In this document: one piece after another, positions 19,599 through 24,363 of the stretch
Layout of the letters: each line of letters begins with the position of its first letter
How positions within the stretch are numbered: the first letter of the stretch is position 1
Assembly: GCA_001579985.1 (NCBI GenBank)
Contig: LRSR01011346.1
Coordinates: 1 to 24,363 of the forward strand
DNA length: 24,363 nt
From: Hypsibius dujardini
Taxonomy: Eukaryota > Tardigrada > Eutardigrada > Parachela > Hypsibiidae
Reading direction: 5' to 3'
Notes under the pieces: model-generated
Seen by the model: the letters and a program-made list of their open reading frames with translations, nothing else
Told to the model about the DNA's origin: nothing
The model's database searches: none
Program-made: the position numbers and the translations under genes

Positions 19599-20170
19599 AG
19601 ATCGAAAAAGAAAACTTTCGGTTATAGCACATATACATACAGTGAAATTTTGGAATTTCGCGACAGCGAATGAATAGAGAACATCGAAATGAATCGATTT
19701 AAACCATTTAAGTGAGGGAAGTAAAAACTGAGGGAGATACGGTAGTTCCAAGTTGGGTTACAATCAATCAATCAGCCATTACAGTCCCATGCGCAATGCA
19801 CGGGGTGTAGCCCAAAGTGCGCAACGGACTCATGAATGTGCAATCAACCATTACAATCCGATCCGCTACACAATGCACAAAGACGGGTGCCAGTCACTCG
19901 ACCAATCAACCGTGTGTGATTTTTTAAAAGGAAAACTACCTACCAATGGGTTTAAGGCCATAAGAGAATGGGGCGCTGATATCAGTACTCAATCAATCAA
20001 TCAATAGTAGGTTTGCTCATCCCATCGGTTGATTGTATCCCGACTTGGAACTGCCATATCTCCCTCAGTTTTGACCTTCCTCACCTACATGTTTTTTAAT
20101 CTATTCGCTGTCGCGAAATTCCGAAATTTCACTATATATATATTGTGCTTCTACAAAACTTTCGAATTGA
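19599..20170. mobile_element. Large inverted repeat with ~140-bp arms
   Basis: Left arm about 19599-19770 and right arm about 20029-20170. Shared blocks are GGAATTTCGCGACAGCGAAT, AAAACTGAGGGAGATAYGG and AGTTCCAAGTYGGG. The ~260-bp centre begins and ends with (CAAT)n runs and holds a plus-strand frame (19753-20007, containing STVCDFLKG), which I cannot assign. The whole may be a non-autonomous foldback transposon. Confidence 0.82.
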
Positions 20171-20726
20171 TTTAAAGCGCTCAGAGTGTTCATAAATTTG
20201 AACAACAAATCACCGCGGTACTTCCATATAAATTCCGTGTCAATGATTGATTGATTGAGAGATCTACTGAGTTATCCATATCAAGTGCGTTCATCGGTTG
20301 ATTGCTGAATTGACTGCATACGGAGAGAACCGTTGTAACCTACGTACCTCAGTCAAGTATGGTTTAGCCAGAATTCTCATCGTTTCATACTCCCAGAGCA
20401 GTCGTTTTAACTGTGTTGAGCGAGCGCCTGCACCCATTGGACGGATCAAACGATGCTTCCTGCAGGAGGAGGAAAAATTTGCGAATTCCGTGTCTGCCGC
20501 TAATCAACCAATCAAGCTATCAGCTAAACGAATCAAACATCGATCGATCAATCAATCAATCAATCAACGGATTAGAAGATAAAACCCATTGTTGCAGTAA
20601 TAAGGGCTCTCATAACTCAGTCGAAGCACCGTCCCCTACCCCGAAAAGAATTCTAGCCCAATTGAAAATCAAAATCGGCTAATGTTTTGTTTCAAATGCG
20701 AAACAGCATAATATAGTAGGAACTAT
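20171..20726. other. Non-coding or unassigned stretch with (CAAT)n runs
   Basis: Contains short ATTG/CAAT runs at about 20245 and 20548-20572. Two overlapping plus-strand frames (20298-20582, 20413-20682) lack splice sites or recognisable motifs. Confidence 0.4.
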
Positions 20727-20852
20727 CGCATGTGGCAAAAATCCTGCGCTAACCGAGTTAGTCCATTTATCTCGTTTCATGCATAATTTTAAGAGCAGAC
20801 CGAGTTAAATAACTTGACTCGGCGAGCACAAGATTTTTTACGCCTGTGTGGG
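20727..20852. mobile_element. Second, diverged copy of the 18722-18845 element
   Basis: Left end cgcaTGTGGCAAAAATCCTG then GCGCTAACCGAGTTA; right end, reversed, CCACACAGGCGTAAAAAATC then TTGTGCTCGCCGAGT. Same layout and length as the 18722 copy, but the ends are decayed and no TA duplication remains. Confidence 0.65.
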
Positions 20853-21099
20853 ACCACTTTCGGTTGACTGTTCACTTACCCGATCCAGACGCTACCTCTC
20901 GGCCATTTCGCCCACAGTGAAACCACCGTAAGACGCATCTTCGATTTTTCTAGATCCGAATTTTGTTAAATGGAGCGGAGGTATGGCAGTAGAAAAGAAA
21001 GCCGCCACAAGAGTGTTTGCGATGCTGATGATGATCTGAATGCAAAACCCGATTTGCCGCAACAGACCCCCTGGCACGCCCAATTTGCCCAAACCCCGG

Positions 21100-21273
21100 T
21101 AGGAATGTTTCTATTCCTGGAATGGAATTCCGATGCCTCTGCAGTGGAATGGGGCGGAATGAATGGAATAAAATTGGAGTGCTTTTGAATTGGAATGAAG
21201 CACGGCGAAAATCTCCTTTTCCAATTCCATTTCGATAAACAATTTCACTTCCTTCGAAAATGGAAACATCCCA
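21100..21273. mobile_element. GGAAT-rich low-complexity island, possible hAT-like end sequences
   Basis: Dense ggaat/attcc motifs on both strands. The edges, TAGGAATGTTTC and (reversed) TGGGATGTTTCC, resemble the YAGGGATG ends of the AACTAAA elements, but the 8-bp flanks do not match. Tentative. Confidence 0.4.
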
Positions 21274-21486
21274 CCCTTCCAAGCTCCATTCCAGGCGTTG
21301 TTGGAATCGAGCCATGCTGTTGCTTTAGGAAAAGGAACTGCTCTTTTTATTTTTTTTAAATCGACAAATTTTCCGTTTTTGATTTTACATATGTGTCGAG
21401 TGGAGAATCTTCCTTCTTTGGATTTTTATTTTCAAAAAATAAATCTGGTCCTTATCGTTTTTAGCTTTTTGTAAATCACCACAAGG

Positions 21487-22148
21487 ATGCCTTTACGGTT
21501 TATCGCCAGGTTTGTGCGCTTGATTGATCAATTAATTATTAATGTCATCTTTTTTCTTTCCCCTATCCTTTTCGATGCCTGGAATATGTTATTCCTATGG
21601 GAGTTTTTTCATTTAGGTATCTTATGAACCACCCGGAGATTATCGATAAGGTGAGAGAGGCAAAAACGAAAACAACAAGCGATTGGCTTTATACTTTACC
21701 ATGCATGTGAATTTCCGTAGTGATTTTGTCTCCATTGATTGATTGCTTGACTTGATGACTGCTGTGTCGTAATTTGATAATTGCATTTACTTGTAAGGAC
21801 GCCACACAGGGAAAACACCTTCGCGATTGATTTTTGCAAGTAATAGTATTATTTTGGTCTTAAAAGCTTGTATCGGTTCAGTAGACATGAGATTGCCTCC
21901 TACAATTGATGGAATAGTTTTCGTCTTGGAGTTAGGGTTGATTGATTCAATTGTTATCATGGCTGATGTGAGTGTTGACTGTAAGCCTTATTTCTTCTCT
22001 TTTAGCTAGCGAATTCGTATCCATTTCGTCGGGCTGCGCAGTTGGGTGCTTCCTTATTTTTCAAATCACAAGGAGCAGGTGAGTTGGCTTTTATTTCACG
22101 GTGGCACTTTTGGTTTTGTTCTCTGTATGTGAGTCGTCTGTCTGTCTA

Positions 22149-22185
<37 letters not shown>

Positions 22186-22588
22186 GTGTCTGTCGTGTCT
22201 GTGTGTCTGTCGTGTGTAGTCTGTTTGTGTGTGTCTGTCTGTGTGTCTGTTTGTCTGTCTGTCCGGCTGGCTGGCTTTATGTTTACATGCCTGCTTGTCT
22301 TCCTATCCGGCTTCGGTTTGCTAGCAGTGTGCATTTTCTGCCTGTTATAGAGATCTATTGTCTTTGGCTTGGATTGCCTCGATATTAGGGTTGAACCTGT
22401 TTGTAGGTCTAAGTGCGTTGCAGAAGACAACCCAAGTAATGGAGACCTGGTATGGAAAAACAACGGGTCCGCTCGCGAAGCGGGTCGAGCAGGCAGTTCA
22501 TCAAGCCGGTAAGACGGCGGTATCCGCGGACGAAAAACTGACGAGGATGAAACGGGCAATGGAAGACATGCAGAAGAAACTCAAATAA
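21487..22588 (+). CDS. NCBP2AS2: Small NCBP2AS2-like protein, 4 exons, complete
   Basis: Exons 21487-21509, 21617-21650, 22006-22078, 22407-22588; phases agree, 312 nt including TAA at 22586-22588, giving 103 aa. Acceptors are CATTTAG, CTTTTAG and TTTGTAG. The protein begins MPLRFIARYL, then HPEIIDKLANSYPFRRAAQL, which I match from memory to the human NCBP2AS2 family pattern (MxLRRLL...SPQLVERLSESxPIRRAAQL; human about 99 aa). The rest is a lysine-rich helix ending MEDMQKKLK. An N-terminal amphipathic basic helix is compatible with a mitochondrial or membrane-associated small protein, but function is not known. Intron 3 carries a CTGT array. Confidence 0.8.
22137..22270. repeat. (CTGT)n array, intron 3 of the NCBP2AS2-like gene
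   Basis: Pure CTGT core at 22149-22184, then gtgt/cgtgt variants and CTGG units. Starts about 58 nt after the exon 3 donor. Confidence 0.96.
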
Positions 22589-23482
22589 CGACACTAAACG
22601 AATCCTCCACTGCTGTGTAGATTGGACGGTGTTGTGTGGAAGTACGGAGCTTGTGGATTCTGTGATAACCGTCTTTACTTTATTCTAGAAAATTTCGCAT
22701 CGAGCTTGCGTTAGGCACAAGTTTTTAGATGTCCGACTAAATTTAATTTTCGGCATTCTTATTTACTCTTATAAGTCGGTGTATTTGTTTGTTGCTTTTG
22801 CTTGCGGGAAATCGATTGAATAGTGAACAGACTCTCGAAAACGTTAAAAAAGTACGAATTTACCTCATTTGCTTGTGAAAATCCTGATACTGTACTAACT
22901 AGATTATGGTACTGCTACTGCGTGTATACACTCTCGACATCTGGCGTTGTCTATTAGGCCGCGTCACCTTCATGTAGTTCATGTAGACCGTCAAAGACGA
23001 GACTACTGAAAAACGGCAGACAGACAGACAGAATGAAAGATAGGCAGACAAATAGACAGACAGACAAACAGGCAAGCAGATAAACTGACAAACAGACACT
23101 TAGACAGAGACAAAAACACACAGACAGACACACAGAGAAGACAGACAACCTAGGCTGGCAGACAAACAAATAGACAGGCAGATTAGATAGTGCTCATAGG
23201 AAGACAGCATTAGGTTCTTTTTTAGAATTATCCATACAGTACATTTGGAATTTAATAGTTTTGGCCTTCGTATGAAGTGATATTTTGTACAGAGAATGGA
23301 GTTAATTTTACGTGGACTCACACTTGACAAGATTTGGGCGACGTAACAGTGCGGTAACCAGACAACACCGAACAGCAGGCACTCTATCAAATCCCTAGCT
23401 CCACCAACTTGTCTAAAGTGAACCCCCAATTAAATATTTCATTCTCTCTCGAACTCTAAGCCATGCGGGGGATTGAACGGAT
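22589..23482. other. Intergenic region
   Basis: 3' flank of the NCBP2AS2-like gene and 5' flank of the next gene. Apart from the ACAG array at 23017-23192 I see nothing assignable. Confidence 0.5.
23017..23192. repeat. (ACAG)n array, intergenic
   Basis: Degraded CAGA run with caaaca, aggca and cacaca variants. The only large tetranucleotide array in the window not inside an intron that I can define. Confidence 0.93.
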
Positions 23483-24212
23483 ATGAATTTTCTGAAGCAA
23501 GCATTGGCCTTCTTTTTTCCGCGTAAGTACCGGTACAATGTCTTTCCCCATCATCTTTTGACTACGCCCTGTTCCGTCTTGTCCTGCTCAGTACCCCCAT
23601 CCATATTGCAGTCAATCCTTCTCCGATGCGACAGTCCTACAGCGTCCCCCAAGCCTCCTCCTCCTCTTCCCATCGCCGTCCTTCGAGTCGCGCACGAGGA
23701 GGCCCATCCGCGTCTCGCCGGAATCCCACCTCTCTGCCAAGGTACAAAGGTGATCACCTGAACGCATCCCTATGATTTCGGCCATCCTGACTTCGGTACT
23801 GTTGCTGACAATGGGATCTGGTCTGTGTTCTTGTTCTTTATTCTGGACCTCTAGCGCCGCGGAACGGCAGACGCAGTCGCAGTTGGAGTGTGAGCTGGCG
23901 GATAATTTACGGCGCGCCAGAGAGTACGAGCTGGTATAAATTATTTACACTTTGCACCGTAGTCACATAGGGCAGACGTTTTGATGGGATGTGTGCACAT
24001 ATGGATTGAGATTGTATGCTTGTTGACTGGATTTTTTTGGTTGGCTTTGCAGGAAAATCCAAATGCATTTAGACAGGATATTCAGAGGAAAGTAGAGCAC
24101 GTGTTGGTGAAGCGACCGGGCCGGCCACATAAGCGGCAGGATGAACCGCAGGCCGTAGCGACGGATTCCTGCAAGTGTGAGGTTCATCCTGCTGCTGAGG
24201 TTGAACGGGCAG
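23483..24212 (+). CDS. 5' part of an unknown gene with an AT-hook-like motif
   Basis: Proposed exons 23483-23522, 23612-23741, 23855-23933 and 24053-24212; phases agree and the last ends in phase 1 at GTGAGT, so the gene continues past the right edge. Exon 1 gives MNFLKQALAFFFP, a short hydrophobic start. Exon 2 is rich in Ser, Arg and Pro (SSSSSHRRPSSRARGG). Exon 3 has a charged helix (LADNLRRAREYEL). Exon 4 contains KRPGRPHKRQ, close to the AT-hook core (RGRP flanked by basic residues), then CKCEVH. A nuclear DNA-associated protein is possible. The link from exon 1 to exon 2 is the weakest: an ATG inside exon 2 (23627, MRQSYS) could be the true start. Family not recognised. Confidence 0.62.
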
Positions 24213-24241
24213 GTGAGTTTGTTTTGGCGAGAGGCCGAAGC

Positions 24242-24313
24242 ACGCAGACAGGCAGCCAACCAGCCATACAAACAGATAGACAGGCAGCCAGACAGGCAGG
24301 CAGACAGACAGCC

Positions 24314-24362
<49 letters not shown>

Positions 24363-24363
24363 G
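24242..24363. repeat. (ACAG)n array, intron 4 of the last gene, runs off the edge
   Basis: GGCA and CAGC units grade into pure CAGA that continues to the end of the window. Starts about 29 nt after the exon 4 donor. Confidence 0.96.

Noticed and set aside
20298-20582. 94-codon plus-strand frame ending in a (CAAT)n run
   Set aside because: Part is repeat-derived and the rest shows no recognisable motif or splice context.
20892-21092. 66-codon minus-strand frame with a hydrophobic segment
   Set aside because: Could be a membrane peptide, but it has no exon partner, overlaps an alternative candidate first exon and abuts the GGAAT island; unsupported.
24242-24363. A CRISPR-like array from regular repeats
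   Set aside because: Units are four bases with no spacers, and the context is an animal intron.

Overview
This is animal nuclear DNA: five protein genes broken into short exons by GT-AG introns (some only 57 to 90 nt), with standard genetic code and many small repeats. The proteins point to a bilaterian invertebrate. I cannot place it more finely; a worm-like genome (flatworm or nematode) is a guess. There are no bacterial operons, CRISPR arrays or RNA genes that I can see. Exon boundaries were worked out by hand from splice sites, reading-frame phase and protein-family fit, and the phases close for every joined exon listed.

Layout. 467-7971 (minus): complete 15-exon organic anion transporter (SLCO/OATP family), about 765 aa. 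1-120 holds a near-identical, frameshifted copy of part of its exon 11. 8036-9411: intergenic, with a microsatellite and a 20-bp minisatellite that changes orientation in the middle. 9412-10910 (minus): complete 3-exon gene for a 334-aa protein that I do not recognise. 10911-11772: shared divergent promoter with a CRE and an ETS site. 11773-17374 (plus): complete 17-exon AIFM3-like gene, 646 aa, with Rieske and FAD/NAD oxidoreductase domains. 17375-21486: repeat-rich stretch with several inverted-repeat elements and one orphan coding exon on the minus strand. 21487-22588 (plus): complete 4-exon, 103-aa NCBP2AS2-like protein. 23483 to the right edge (plus): 5' part of an unknown gene with a serine/arginine-rich stretch and an AT-hook-like motif.

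The most striking feature is the repeat load. Twelve short-unit arrays occur, eleven of them (CTGT/ACAG)n. Ten of the twelve lie inside introns, usually 12 to 160 nt after a 5' splice site, and every multi-exon gene has at least one. In the AIFM3-like gene the arrays alternate CTGT, CAGA, CTGT, CAGA, CTGT on the sense strand, so arrays in successive introns are complementary in the pre-mRNA. Introns and intergenic DNA also carry small non-autonomous transposon-like elements: hAT-like ends (TAGGGATGGCAA), a TA-duplicating family (CACACRTGGC ends), and long foldback repeats. The genes do not form an obvious pathway; only the divergent gene pair around 10911-11772 suggests shared control.
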